Below, in pieces: positions 45,413-57,400 of a DNA stretch of 64,000 bases. The notes below the pieces were generated by a model. It saw nothing but the letters and a program-made list of their open reading frames with translations. It did no database searches and was not told the DNA's origin. Both the position numbers and the translations under genes were made by a program. Position 1 is the first letter of the stretch, and each line of letters opens with the position of its first letter. Source of the DNA: Cystobasidium ongulense (taxonomy: Eukaryota; Basidiomycota; Cystobasidiomycetes; Cystobasidiales; Cystobasidiaceae); NCBI GenBank assembly GCA_022835595.1, contig BQUP01000001.1, forward strand, positions 1,488,001 to 1,552,000, written 5' to 3'.

Positions 45413-47305
45413 TTAACGCGGTCCTCCTCCTTTCTGGCTAATTCCTTCACGCCCTCTGCTACTGCTGCCAGTCCCGTCATCGAGCATGCACAACTGCTTG
45501 TGTTCAATGATCCAGTCTTTCTTTTGACACTGAATGCTGCAGCTGAAAACAACACGGTAGGTCGCAAGCGTGTCGGCCGATGCTATCATCCGTAACGAGC
45601 CTTCATTACAAACGAAGCGATGTACTCACTACCACGAAGTCTTGCACCGCGAACAGCGCGATAGCTTGGGCCATGGAAGTGCCCCGCTCCTGTCTACTCC
45701 AACCAGTCCGCAGTTGCTGCAGACCAACAGGATCTGAGGTCGTGCAGTCATCTGTGTGTGCTTGACGTAGCTCGACTTGTTGAGAGGCACTGTGGCGTAT
45801 TGTATCCCCGTTGCATGCAGATGAGGGGCAGTCGAAGTCGATTCAGACGTCCCGGCTTCACCATTCTCTCTCGCGACCTTACTTCTTATCTTTCCTCTGC
45901 CCTTCTTTTGCGCATCTGTCTCGAGCTCTTGCTTCCGACCGTAAGCAGAATACATCTCTCTTTCAATGCTGTTAAAACCGGATTCGTCCGCATTTCTGTC
46001 GGTTTCGTCACTGCTCGAAAGCAATTTTCGCCAACTGAGCATTCTACCGCAGGCATATTCAGCCAGAGTAAGCCTGAACAAGTCCAACCAATACGGGATC
46101 ATACAAGTCATCCTTCTATCATGGCACAATACTTTAGCAGGTTGAAAAGTCCCCGGAAGTGGTACTTCAGGTACGCAGTCGTGATTACCATATTCGAAAA
46201 GCCTTGATGGTAGTCTTGATTTCCCTTTGTCAGAGATATTGTATTCTTGGCCTGGGAAGTTGTTATATAGGCCCCATAAAAAAGAACTGTGTTTCTGTCC
46301 GCTGCACCACATTTCTGGAATAGCGAGATTGATCGCCAATAAAAGTTCGTTGAAGAAAGTATTGCAGGCGGGTGAGCATTCTTCGAGGCTTTTGTAGAGA
46401 GGATTTCTGAAGTCGGGAATGAGCTGCCCAATACAGGGCGCGGTCTCCATAATTGGACTTTGCCTCGCTTTCAATTTGTGCTGATAAAAGTCTTGCATCA
46501 TTGCTGAAGGCATTCTGAAGTCTATGCATGCTCCGATGTTGACTGTCTTGAGTGTGGAGTTGGGGGGTTGCTCTGGTCCCTGGCTACTGAAGTTATTTTC
46601 ATCAGGATTGGTGAGATCTTGCGGGCACTTGTATAAGACAGGAGCGTTGGCAGCCTCATTCCAAAGCGTAAATTTGAAGGACATCTGGAAATGCGCAGGT
46701 GACGATGTGTTTTCTATACCCTCTTTGTTTCCACCGAATTCACATGTACACGGAGGCAGCTGTGTATAGTCTCCTGCAGAAGTCTCGGTCTCCTTGAAGC
46801 TGTCGTTCTCACCTTCGTCGCAGGAAGGGATGAGGAGTATTTCCAGTAGCCACGTATTCTCACATTCATCGGGGAAAGTCTTCGGAGCTGGAAGACCATT
46901 CAGCACGTGTGGGGTAGATATACATAGATCCATAAATGTCCCCAATATCTTCATGTCCTTCACCACGTCTTTCTGTATTTCAGCTAGTTTAGTCGGTGAT
47001 AGGTTTGCAATACCAGTGCCGTCTGGACTTGTGCAAATGTCATCGCACAGTGCATATTTCGCGCATGTTTTGTCTATAGAGCGTCCCAGCACATAGTCGA
47101 ATAACTTGTCGCGAAGTAATGACAGTAGCAGTTTCGACATGTCTGGGGCTGTCAAGGTTGGATCCAGTAGGGAGAGGGAGCGATCAGAAAGCTCTTCTCT
47201 TTGAACATCACCACCATCCTCCGAACCTATGCCGGAGGCGTCGTTGGGCGATGTGGGTGGTGTAAGGGCGGTTGTTACGCGCTTCCTCTGCTTGGAGCGA
47301 GCCAT
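45413..47305 (-). CDS. MYND zinc-finger protein
   Basis: Two exons, 45630-47305 and 45413-45542, give 601 residues. The C-terminus is a MYND finger assembled across the intron: CSNCGLVGVD, CSRCKTSWYCSIQC, then QKKDWIIEHKQLC, with the Tyr codon split by the splice (TA|C), which strongly supports the junction. The body (about 60-500) is a unique region with scattered Cys and His, no SET-domain motifs that I can see, and an acidic KETETSAGD segment; I cannot assign it. MYND fingers usually bind proline-rich partners. The N-terminus (MARSKQRKRV) is basic and may be nuclear. Divergent from eL15 with 706 bp between starts. Confidence 0.8.
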
Positions 47306-48011
47306 TGCTGAAGGAGAGGGAATGAGCAGCTACCAGATTGTCAGTAGCATATAGGATGGAGTAAGATGAAGCAGAGCAGAGCAAAGGGACTGAAAATGAT
47401 TGCGTGTCCGGATGCTGACCCTCGAAAGACGGCAACCATGGCTGGTCGTCGTTGTAGACCTTTAAGCTTCCACCAGCTATTCAGCGAGGTTCGTGTTTGC
47501 ATGCTTCAGGAGCGGGACAGTCCAGAGCATATATAGAGCGGAAGCATGAGTGGAGTTGAATGGAAGGGAAGTGGCCAAACAGTCTGTCAGGACAGCAAGG
47601 CGAGGCAAGCCGCTGTGAAGGAAAGAAAGCAGTCCTGCAAGCAGTGGCAGGCTCGTGCAATTCTGCGTCCGAGTCAGCCAATGAGCGTGAGCACACGGGA
47701 ACATCCATTCTTCCGACAGTATGAGAAGACCAGACACCAGGTCCGATGGCACAAAATGGACACCAAAGTCATGATAGAAGGGAAGCCAACCTTGAATATA
47801 TTTAATCTATTTTACAGTGATTGTTTCCCTTCTCTTCTCAAATTTCTCTTCGCTCCCCAAGTTGCCCGATCACCGAAAAGAAAGAGAATCTTCCACTCGA
47901 TCACCTTTCCCACCCTGCGCAATTCTGCAGACGAAGACCGCGACAGCAGCCGGGGAGCGCAATAGCCAGTGAACAACTGCTCGACTTGTCTACAGTAGCC
48001 ACTCCTTCAAG
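47306..48011. promoter_or_regulatory. divergent promoter region MYND gene / eL15
   Basis: About 700 bp. A TATA-like ATATATTTA at 47795-47803 lies about 210 bp ahead of the eL15 ATG and is followed by pyrimidine-rich sequence, common upstream of fungal ribosomal protein genes. No coding frame is supported. Confidence 0.45.
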
Positions 48012-48807
48012 ATGGGTGCCTACGCTTACGTTTCAGAGATCTCCAACAAGAAGCAGTCCGACTTGGGTGCGTCGGAATCAGCTCGCTGGCTGTTCGTGTC
48101 GCCAGGCGAGGCCAGGTGGAATCGTCAATTTATCGTGTGCAGGCATGGAAGGGACGAGGAAACTGCTGGCTGGCGACATGAAGAGGCGGTAACGAACCTA
48201 GTAAACAGGCATCCATGCTGATGTGATGCATCACCAACAGCTCGTTTCCTCCTCCGAGTCCGATGCTGGGAATACCGTCAACAAAATGTCGTCGCCCGCA
48301 TTTCAAGACCTTCGCGACCTGACAAGGCCCGCCGATTGGGATACAAGGCCAAGCAAGGATACGTAGTCTACAGAGTCCGTGTCCGCCGAGGAAACAGGAA
48401 AAAGCAAGCCGCCAAGGGTGCCACCTTCGGTAAACCTACCAACCAGGGTGTCAACCAGCTCAAATTCCAGCGATCTTTGAGAAATGTCGCTGAAGAGCGT
48501 GTTGCAAGACGATGCGGTGGTCTCCGTGTCCTCAACGTGAGCAGCAATGTCTACAATTTCATAGCTGGTACCGGTTGTCGTGCAAGTGTGGGAGTGACGG
48601 GCGTGCTCAACATGTGCTGGAGAAATGCTGCTCAACCATGCAAGAGAAAGCGATAGGGTTGAAGCAGCACCAGCAGCATGAAGGAGGCACAGCATCGAAC
48701 ATGTCCGCACCCACTCTTTGCATCAACTCGTCGTGCCAGCTATGAAATTTCTAGCATCTGAACGAAAATGCTGACCGCCCACTTTCTCTTTTTATAGTCT
48801 TACTGGA

Positions 48808-48838
<31 letters not shown>

Positions 48839-49132
48839 AGTCATTCTCGTCGACCCATCCCACAAGGCTATCAGACGTGATGCCCGCATCAACTGGATCT
48901 GCAACGCTGTCCACAAGCGAAGAGAAACCCGTGGCCTTACTTCCGCCGGAAAGAGAGTCAGTAGCATTTACCAATTAACTGTCAATGCTATGTTATTAGC
49001 AAGTACTAATCATTGCCTTTTCTTCCTGCTACACAGTCTCGCGGTATTGGCAAGGGACACGGCCACAACCACGCTCCTCAATACGCCACCTGGAAGAAGC
49101 ACAACACCACCTCTCTCCGCCGATACCGTTAA
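48012..49132 (+). CDS. RPL15: 60S ribosomal protein eL15
   Basis: Core protein of the cytosolic 60S subunit. Exons 48012-48066, 48241-48536, 48798-48956 and 49037-49132 give 201 residues, close to the usual 204. The sequence is [91 protein letters not shown], and ends [14 protein letters not shown], a near-complete match to the family. Intron 1 (174 nt) and intron 2 (261 nt) are long compared with other genes here, as in eL43. I looked for C/D-box snoRNA signatures in intron 2 and found none convincing. Confidence 0.96.
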
Positions 49133-49555
49133 GCGCGTCACTGTCATTGATGGTGCTCGAACGTGTACATTATTGGAAGAGCGGAGCTTCATTCCCGCTA
49201 TCTTTACTACTCTGTTCAGCTTCGTCATGGCACATGTGCTTTTCGCCTCGAGGAGGTGTGTTTTGGGTTTGATCCCGGTTTAGATTGAGAATGCAATGCA
49301 GTCTACCTTTTCTACATGGACCTGGGAACAGTCTTTATCTTTCGTTGCTTCAAATGGCTAAGCTTCGCTCTTGGCGTCCCGGCAGGCATTGGCTAACCTG
49401 TGGAACAGACTTCCTGTGGCCTAAAAAAAACAAAAGGGCTTTGCATAGCGACATGTTTGTACAAGGCTATCCTTACTGCTGCCTACTAAACAAACACAAA
49501 AGCGGTTGAATACTTGAGACGCCGGGACGGCGAAAACGCTCTCAACACTTATCAT
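49133..49555. other. convergent intergenic region, eL15 / DUF4870-like
   Basis: About 420 bp between converging genes; expected to be 3' UTRs. Contains an A-run near 49421 and no supported coding feature. Confidence 0.5.
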
Positions 49556-50404
49556 TCACTCTTCTTCTGTCCACTGAGCTGCTATCTCTCCTATTTTGGG
49601 AAGAAAGTAGCGCTCCAAGTTGTTTGCACCTAAGAATGCTCGATACCTGTTTTGAGAACAGGACAAAAGCGAAGCAGGGCAGGAAATTTAGCTCTTTCTT
49701 TTTTTAAGTTAACAGGACCACGGAACTCTTGAAGACTTGACTTACGCTAAATTGCCGTACGTGGCGATGTCTATCAGAAAGAGGACCCATGTAAAGAAGC
49801 GTGACCAGAGTAATACGAGATGCAGGACAGCAAGGCCGGCGCCAAGCATAAGTGATTGCCACGCATTGAAACGCCTGTTTTCCAACGGAACATTTCAGCT
49901 TCCTATGCCGAACTGCTGAACAAGACACGACACTCACACGTAATCATTCTTCGTTTCCACTATTAGCAGTAGTATTGCCAATATCGGTCCAGCAATGTAG
50001 GTAGCAACGGCTTCTATATCAACCCTCCATCCATACGCCGTCTCGTACGCATCGTGACCGGAGTAGTTTCCACCTGCACCGGTAACAGACGCACTCGGAC
50101 CTGCATATCCGTTCTCGGCATCCCACAATACATCATCTGATGATATTGCTGTCTGTCCTTGGGAGGCATAGCTTGATGGTCCAGCTTCTGCCGAATGATA
50201 GGCACTAGATGAGGAAGAAACGTGGTTTGCAGAATTTAGATCTGATGTTCTTGCGCCTGATTGGTATGATCCTGTGCTAAACCATGGTGTCTTGGGTCGA
50301 GCAGAGATACTGTTGGTGCCTGTACCGCCTTTGGGAAGGGTAGATCGGGTTGGTGAACTTGGAGGACTACTGTAAGGCGCAAAGTTGAGTGGATTGGAAG
50401 ACAT
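49556..50404 (-). CDS. DUF4870-like (Tic20/UPF0132-type) small membrane protein
   Basis: Three exons, 49938-50404, 49746-49874 and 49556-49646, give 228 residues. About 120 Ser/Gly/Pro-rich residues precede a three-helix membrane domain: ETAYGWRVDIEAVATYIAGP ILAILLLIVE, then across the intron the signature KNDYVRFNAWQSLMLGAGLA, and WVLFLIDIATYGNLAYRAF. It ends LERYFLPKIGEIAAQWTEEE. The 'N.YVRFHAWQS' motif between helices 1 and 2 is typical of DUF4870/UPF0132 proteins found in archaea, bacteria and fungi; here His is replaced by Asn. Function is unknown. Frame is preserved at both junctions. The family name is from motif memory. Confidence 0.7.
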
Positions 50405-50937
50405 TGCGATAAAGTGCTGTCAAGTATGTCTGCTATGTTTGTTCTTCGAATACTGAAGGGCCTTCACTTGGTGACGGATAAGCCTGATCGACCAGGGCGG
50501 CGTCGCTGTAAAGCCGACAGGAGCAGCACGAGTACTGTCAGAGGCCAGTAGTATCCAGAGAAAGCGATAGATCGACCTAAAGCTTCTCGTTCGCTTGCTG
50601 AGCCGCAGAGTACCGAGGTGTTCCTGCACCCTTTACTCGATTGCCTTTCTACGTTGGGCTTATAGCTTCTTGGTAGCTGCAGACAGTAGAGCAGTCTTCT
50701 GTTGTGGATGTCGATGATCCTCGAATCACGTATACCAAAACCGATAGAGGAGCGACAGACTTCAGGTAAGCTCGAGGTGGACCGAGTTGAAAGGTAATCA
50801 AGCCGAGTCGGTGGCAATACCGACGCAACAGACGGGCAATTCGGATGTCAAAGCTTATCTTAATCACGAGATCCATTACAGAATGTATGTACAAATAGAA
50901 TTGCAGTGAATCTGCCCATGTAACCGTTCAATACTGA
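50405..50937. other. intergenic region between two minus-strand genes
   Basis: About 530 bp. A 117-codon minus-strand frame lies here but has no recognisable domain and sits where the DUF4870-like promoter and 5' UTR are expected. Nothing else seen. Confidence 0.45.
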
Positions 50938-51725
50938 TCAATGGCTCTTGCCTGGCTTGTCAGAGTGGCCCAGCCCTCTATTAGGGTCTATGATCTCTCG
51001 AATGCGTTGTTTCTGTACGAGTGTCCAACATTTGCACGAGCTTTCAGCCGGATCCGAGCTAATCGATGAATATGACCCACAATAACTTTCATTTCTGCGA
51101 AGCCGCCCTCTGTCTTACGGTCGTGTATGAGATTCGGCTCAGATTGGCCGCTTTGGTATAACCACACTCGAAAACGGCCGGCAGTGTCTATGAAGGGCTA
51201 GCTCAGGTATGGGTGATAGGCTTTGAATACAAAACGAAAGCTCACCTGGATTGCTGCGTGGAATCAGGGTGACCGCCGATAAGGTAGAAGGACTTTCGTC
51301 GGACGTTGCTGGAGAGTCACTAGAGGGAGAGAAAGTTGCGAGTAGCTCTGTTTGAACCCTGCAGGAAGAGCCAATTCAGTACGCAGACGAATTATTTACG
51401 TGTACGTCTTCTTACCAGGTAGCGCGTGCTCCCCTGATATTCATTTGACATCATGTGAGATTTGGCGACTGTAGCCCGAGGATGATGAAACATACCAGCG
51501 ACTAAAAGCAAGTCAGGTAGATATTCAAATAGTGTTAGAGAGTGTGACATACCATCGATTGCAATATTCAATCACTACGTGTACTTCAGATTTCAGATCT
51601 GGTTTGATAAAGGTCGACGGGTCCAGCACATCTTCGGTTTTCCTTGCTGGTTCGCTTCTGACGGCCGAAGCATTTCCGATATTCGACGAGGTTGGCTGGC
51701 AGTCTTCACATTTGGCAGCATCCAT
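50938..51725 (-). CDS. Rdx / selenoprotein-W-like thioredoxin-fold protein
   Basis: Small redox-family protein with the thioredoxin-like Rdx fold. Six exons, 51553-51725, 51496-51501, 51416-51433, 51246-51358, 51081-51187 and 50938-51012, give 163 residues. Exon 1 ends VHVVIEYCNR; a 6-nt micro-exon and an 18-nt exon then produce CRWGARATW, so the redox motif is YCNRCRW (CxxC) followed by VQTELLATF. The later exons give GRFRVWLYQ, HDRKTEGGFAEMKVI and KQRIREIIDPNRGLGHSD, all standard for fungal Rdx proteins. The CxxC uses Cys, not selenocysteine. No smaller set of exons yields the family sequence. Substrate and partner are unknown. It ends KPGKSH. The ATG at 51725 is the first in frame. Confidence 0.85.
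51496..51501 (-). other. 6-nt micro-exon encoding part of the Rdx CxxC motif
   Basis: Minus-strand sequence is ...TTTTAG, TCGCTG, GTATGT..., with a CTGAC branch-like element upstream. The six bases complete the second Cys codon, encode Arg and begin the Trp codon. Skipping keeps frame and gives CNRWGA. Confidence 0.75.
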
Positions 51726-51886
51726 CTCGGCGGTGTTAGCAAGGTTAGTCGGTGCAAGAAAAAGGAAGATGAACCAGCTACGAGCGAAGATGATGATTTG
51801 CGGCACGTGCAAGGGAGTGTCAATTCAGCAAACGCCACCAATTAACCAACGATAAGTTACAATCGGTAGCGGTCCAAATCTGCAAG

Positions 51887-53911
51887 CTAATCCCATCCGG
51901 AGATCTCACTCTCGAGTGGGTCTCTGTTCTTTTCTAGCACTTTCTGTTCTGCAATGACTAGACAACTCAGCTGGGCGTAGCCTTCTTCGCCCACAGCAAT
52001 TTTTATTAGATCTTTAGAACGACCTTCTTTTTCTATCCTCTTCCAAGACCGCATACACTGCCAAAAATCTCTTCGGACTTCCTCGCGCCAAGTTTCCATC
52101 ACTACGCCTTCTTTCGTTTGAGAATTTCCAACTTCAATACCTTGCGCTTTAAGGAAGCTGACTATTTCCCGCTGATACGCTTCACTTTCGCCCAAATGCG
52201 GCGCTCCTTGCCGATGGCCGACCTTTTCAACTGACCGTCCTAAGGATCTAATTCTCGCCTCGTCCTTCTCCATAAGGGCGATCATTTCGTGCCTTTCAGG
52301 TAGTATGGAGGGTAATGCCAAAATCCAAGCGATCAATGCCCCTTGTACAGCATTAGAGAAGCGATAACTGGTAGACATTATGTTTCCACACCAGAAAAGA
52401 GATGCAGGCCCGTGCAGAGAAGAGAAGGACATTGTGTGTTCATATAGAGGTCGCACTGCATTTGGATATATATGAGGCTAATGAGCCGCTGAGCCCTGGC
52501 TGTGCTGGATGCTCACAGTATAAATCAGTGCTGACCACACCGGGCCATTCTTCCTGCTCTGGTTCAGGCAAAGGGACTCCAGGTCGCCTCTGCAACACGC
52601 CTCCTCGCTCCAGGTATTCGTATCGGATAATGAAGCCAGTACCAAGATAGACCACGTCGACGCTGCAGTGCATCAAACTCAGTCAGCTTGAAGACCAAAG
52701 GATTTACAGCACTGGCCTTACTCCTCGAGCTCTGTACCGTCGCTAAACACGATCCCATCAGATGTAAAATATGATATGCGATCTTTGCGCTCAAAAGGCC
52801 ATGTAGGTGGGAGGACTACTGTCCGTGTTACAGAATGATAGATCTAGCATCTTGTCAGCTTAATTCGCCTTTGAATGAGCTCAATCAGTCAAACACACCT
52901 TTTTGGCATGCCGCGATATCTGTAAGGACCCATCTAATCCGCTCGGACTGTACGTCTTCATCAGCAGGCCTCTCAAGACGCGTCGAATGAACAGAATAAA
53001 TCTCGCCTACCCAGCTCCAATCACCAAAACCGTTTTGTCCTTGAAAGCCGCTGGTCCTCTGTAGAAGGCGGAATGAATGATTTGGCGGCCCGCTTTGCCA
53101 GAGAGCCATTCCTCCTCTCCCTTCCAATGCGGTATTGATGGATGTACTAGATGGCCGGTACCGTCAATCACTGCATCGAAGGTGTCCTCGTACTCCTGTG
53201 TACTGTTCGCAGAGCGAGGGAATGGCTTGCTCATCACTTTCCATTTCCCACCTTTGCCATGTTCCAGAGATCTCATCCAAGCTGCTGAATATACTTCTCG
53301 GTTGCATAGTATCCGCCGAGGCAGCTGTCGCCGAGCCTCATTTGCGTCGGTATTCGAGAATTTGAGTGGTGGTAGATCTTCAACGGGCGCAGAAGAGGTG
53401 CTTGCTTTTGTGTCTGCAGTCCTGTCCCAATCCTCTGGCTCTGAATCGTACAGACCCCATTTGCGAGCATAGTCTCGTAGATAGTCCAATACTACCGTCC
53501 AATGCGGAAACAAATCCGTATGGTCCGGGAACGGTGCATGAGGGAACGTCACTGGGTAGTCGAAGTTAGTGAATATCAAACATCGAGACGCATATGACAC
53601 CTACTCATGTGGACCGGAGTATTGGTACGCAATTCGGGGTATAGACCTGTCAAGGCAATCGAAGAACGAGGGTCTTGCAGAGTGTCATCGGGGAGCCTGA
53701 AGACTGCGAGTAAGCACAGTCTACATCGCAGATCAGAAAAGGCGACGAACCATTGTCCACCGAGTCCCTCGCGTCGTTCAAAGACTGTGACTCTCCAAGA
53801 CTCGCGCAACTCTTGCGGCAGGTCCTGCAGCGACTTGAGGAGCATTAACCCGGACGAGCCATAGCCAACAATAGCGATGTGCAGGCCCTTCTGTGTGGTG
53901 TGAGGAGTCAT
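51887..53911 (-). CDS. flavin-containing monooxygenase-like oxidoreductase
   Basis: FAD- and NADPH-dependent monooxygenase of the FMO/Baeyer-Villiger group; substrate unknown. The ATG at 53911 opens MTPHTTQKGLHIAIVGYGSS GLMLL, the FAD-binding GxGxxG, then ERREGLGGQW and GLYPELRTNTP, typical of FMOs. FDAVIDGTGHLVHPSIPHW corresponds to the FMO 'G.H..P' motif, and KDKTVLVIGAG is the second, NADPH-binding Rossmann motif. VDVVYLGTGF precedes the C-terminal part, which ends LESEISGWD at 51887-51889. Roughly seven introns; the span is given, not every border, and the protein is about 530 residues. Fungal paralogues act in detoxification and secondary metabolism, but the neighbours here show no cluster. 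Confidence 0.82.
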
Positions 53912-54454
53912 GGTGCTATCGAGTTGCCAGCAGCTGAACAGCTGCCATGGTAGTTTCCAAAAGTCCCCTCAATTGCCTTCAACCGGCCTCGGCTTCCACC
54001 ATGCGGAAAGAAAGCAGCCGCGTGACTGCAGACAGCTGCGCCCGCGTGGCAGCGTGAGCCGGACCTTTAAAGGCGTCAATCCAACACGCTGTTATCATTG
54101 CCTGGATGAGCTGCACAAGGTGGTGCGGTGTCGACAGAAGCGTGCTGCTGCAGTCTGCGATGAAGCAATGCTGGCAAGCGGCGCGATCGGCCTGTGCATA
54201 TATGATACCCAGGTTGGGCTAAGCTACGACAGCAGCCTGTGTGGGAAGTAGGTATTCATCATCCATGGTCCAGGTCTGTCAGCTGCGTCTGTCTGGCTGC
54301 CGTGTCTCGAATGTTGGTGGAGCAGGGACGACCGCTCTACGCCACGCAACTACCAAACGACACGCATGATAGCCACTTCTTGGACACGACCAACACCTAC
54401 CCTACAGCACGAAGCACGAGCAGCTGACTGAGGGACTTCATCTCAGCTTGCAAG
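53912..54454. promoter_or_regulatory. divergent promoter region FMO / CAND1
   Basis: About 540 bp separating divergent starts. Several short frames, no domain. A TATA-like element near 54199 (GTGCATATATG) is visible, but which gene it would serve is unclear. Confidence 0.4.
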
Positions 54455-57400
54455 ATGTCGACCACCTACCAGGTCCAGCAGTTGCTGGAAAAGGTGAAGC
54501 AGCCCCGCTGTGCCCATGCCCTTCCACCTGGACGTGCCTGACTGACGAGTTCAAATTATCCACGCATCCATCCCAGGCTACGAGTGGTGATCCAGACTTC
54601 CGGTGGGTGTCTTAAAATGACCTTGCATGAGGTGTATAGCTCGCTGAGCCTGGCTTGCTGTTTCACAGAATCATGTTCCTGCAGGACATAAAACAGAAGG
54701 CTGCAGAGCCAACTTTCGCTATCGACGACCACACCGAGACTCGCCTTGTGGACCAAGTTCTGAACATGTTCAATGACTCCAACTCGGAAGTCAAGAGTCT
54801 GGCAGCGAGCACGTAAGTATTCGTACTCTTATGCGTTTGACACTTCTAAACGCTGACGCGATCGCTTGCTCTTTCGGCATCTATGCTGTGACTATGCAAC
54901 TTCGACTGCAACAGCATATCCGTGTTGGTATCCAAGGTCAAAGAGGCGCGCGTCCAAGTCATTATCGAAAAGTTGACAGTCATGACGAGCGCCAAAGACG
55001 ATGCTCTACGCGATGTGGCGAGCTTAGGTGTGTTGCAGTCTGCGAAATAAGCTATACATACACAAACTGAGGTTTGGCGATGATTGAACTGAAACAGGCT
55101 TGAAGACTGTCGTGAAAGAAATACCGCCCGAATCCAAATTGGCTGTAACAGCTTGCAACAAGCTTGCACCAAAGATCCTCGAGCAATTGAAAAGCGTCAG
55201 TATAGCCCTGTCCTCTTCTATCCGCGCACCCTGCATTAACACCCATGTTGGATCTTAGCAAACATCTTCTTCTCAGGACCTGCTCATTCAACTTATCGAG
55301 GTTTTGGGGGATATTTACGCGCGATTTGAAACAACGTAAGACAGTTAATGTGTTCAACCTGCGCTTCACAATTTACATGCTGAATCCGCGTGCTCGAACT
55401 TTTGATAGGATACGAGCTAGCTCAGCTGCGCAAAGCGAAGGGTTGACAGGTCTAACACCTTTGTTGAATGATTCTCGTGGAGCAGTCAAGAAGCGTGCAA
55501 TTCGAGCCTTAGGAAACCTTATCGCCTGCTCCAGCGAAGCTACCTTCAAAACCCTTTTCGAAGAAAATGCTCTACCAGCTCTGTCAAATGCGGCCGACGA
55601 AGAACAACTAAAGACAGCTATTTCGTTAATTGGCACACTGGCTAGCTCAGCTCCTCGAAGGTTTGGGAAACGAGTGCCACAAGTCCTTCCACATGTTCTG
55701 AAAGCTACTTCCGTTGACGATGAAGAGATCAAAGAAGTCGCTCTTCAGGTGCGGATGCCGTCTTAGTACCAAAGTTGTGATTTTGCTCTAACATACAGTA
55801 TGATAGACACTGGAAACACTGCTACTCAAGTGCCCTGCTGAAACTTCGCCATTCATGAAAAACATCATTGATGCGGCCGCCGAACTAGTCACATACGACC
55901 CCAACTATGCCACGATGGACGAAAACATGGACGAGGACGAAGCCGAAGCCGACGAGGACGCTGAGGATGAAGAGGACGAGGAAGATTTCGAGGAGGTGTA
56001 CGACGATGACGACGACACATCCTGGAAAATCCGTAGAGGAGCTGTAAAAGTCCTACAAATGCCCATTCAGACACGTCTAGAACTATTATCAACTTTCTAC
56101 AAGACCATTGCACCGGTGCTCATTTCACGCTTTGGAGAACGCGAAGAGACCGTCCGTCTAGAGGTCTGGAATACGTACACATGCTTACTTAGACAGACTT
56201 ATGTTTGGGGAGGCAATGTTATCTCGGTTACTCTTCCAACAGGAGACGAATCTTTACCAGGTAGCCGACCTGGGTCCCCAGCCATCAACATGTCTCTCAA
56301 GCGTAAAAGAGACGCCTTGCAAAAACAGTCAAACGATTCGTGAGTTCAGGATTGGCTAAAATGATGCTGTTCCAGTTTGACCGAGAAATTTGCATAGACC
56401 ACTTTCCCTACTGGCCTCACAAAGTGCACAAGTCACAAAGCTGATCATCAAGCAGCTCAGCGCAACAAAATCCCTAGCTCTCCGCCTAGCTGGCTTCCAG
56501 CTTCTGTATCAGCTCACGCTAGTACTTCAAGGCGGTATGGAGTCCAGCATGGCCACCCTGATGCCTATCCTCGAAGCCATTATCAAGACAGGTGAAAGCG
56601 GTGCGGTCGCAGGAACAGTCGGAGGGTCGATTACCAATCTCAAAATCCAGGTCTTCGCCTTTCTCGCTCTTGTAGTCAAAACACACCAGGTCCGAGCTCT
56701 ACAGCCAGTACTTGGCAAGCTAGTGACTCTCATTGTTTCGTCCATCGGGGATAGATCGCCAAAGATTGGTGCTGCAGCACTGGGTGCAGCTACAGAGCTT
56801 GCCCGACTTCTCCGCCCGGCCACTCCTCAATCACCAACGACAGCTACCGCTACCGGTCCCTTCATCAATCAAATCTATACGGCTACCACGAAGTGCCTGG
56901 AGAAGTCCAACGCGGACCAAGAAATCAGGGAGAAAGGCCTCGTATGCCTCGGCGATGTCCTGGCTTCGGCGGCGAGTGACCTAGGCCCCGATGTCCAAAA
57001 TGGCCTACAGATCCTAAAGGATCGACTCCGAAATGAAAACACCCGACTTATAGCTCTGATGACTATTTGCAAAATTGCGGAATCACCGACGTCTTCCGAG
57101 TCAAGGGATGTCTTTGGGCCTTTCATGCAAGAAATCGCATTCGAAGTCGGCGACTATTTGCGGAAATCAAATAAGCCTGTCCAAGCTGCATCGTTTGTTT
57201 GTCTCGAAGCCATACTGAGGCGCCAAGGAGAAAACTTGCCGCTGGATGGCTGTAATGCTCTGGTCACCAATCTTCAAACGCCTATCGCAAACCCGGACAT
57301 GCATCTCTCCAGAGCACTGAACTGCCTGAGTGCCCTTTTGATTGCTCATGCAGATACATTACCTACCATTCGGGAAGAAATCATGCCAATCCTGCTTCAG

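Noticed and set aside
51853-51886. Rdx and FMO genes as one transcription unit
   Set aside because: They are close and on the same strand, but separate start and stop codons and unrelated families give no sign of fusion or co-transcription.
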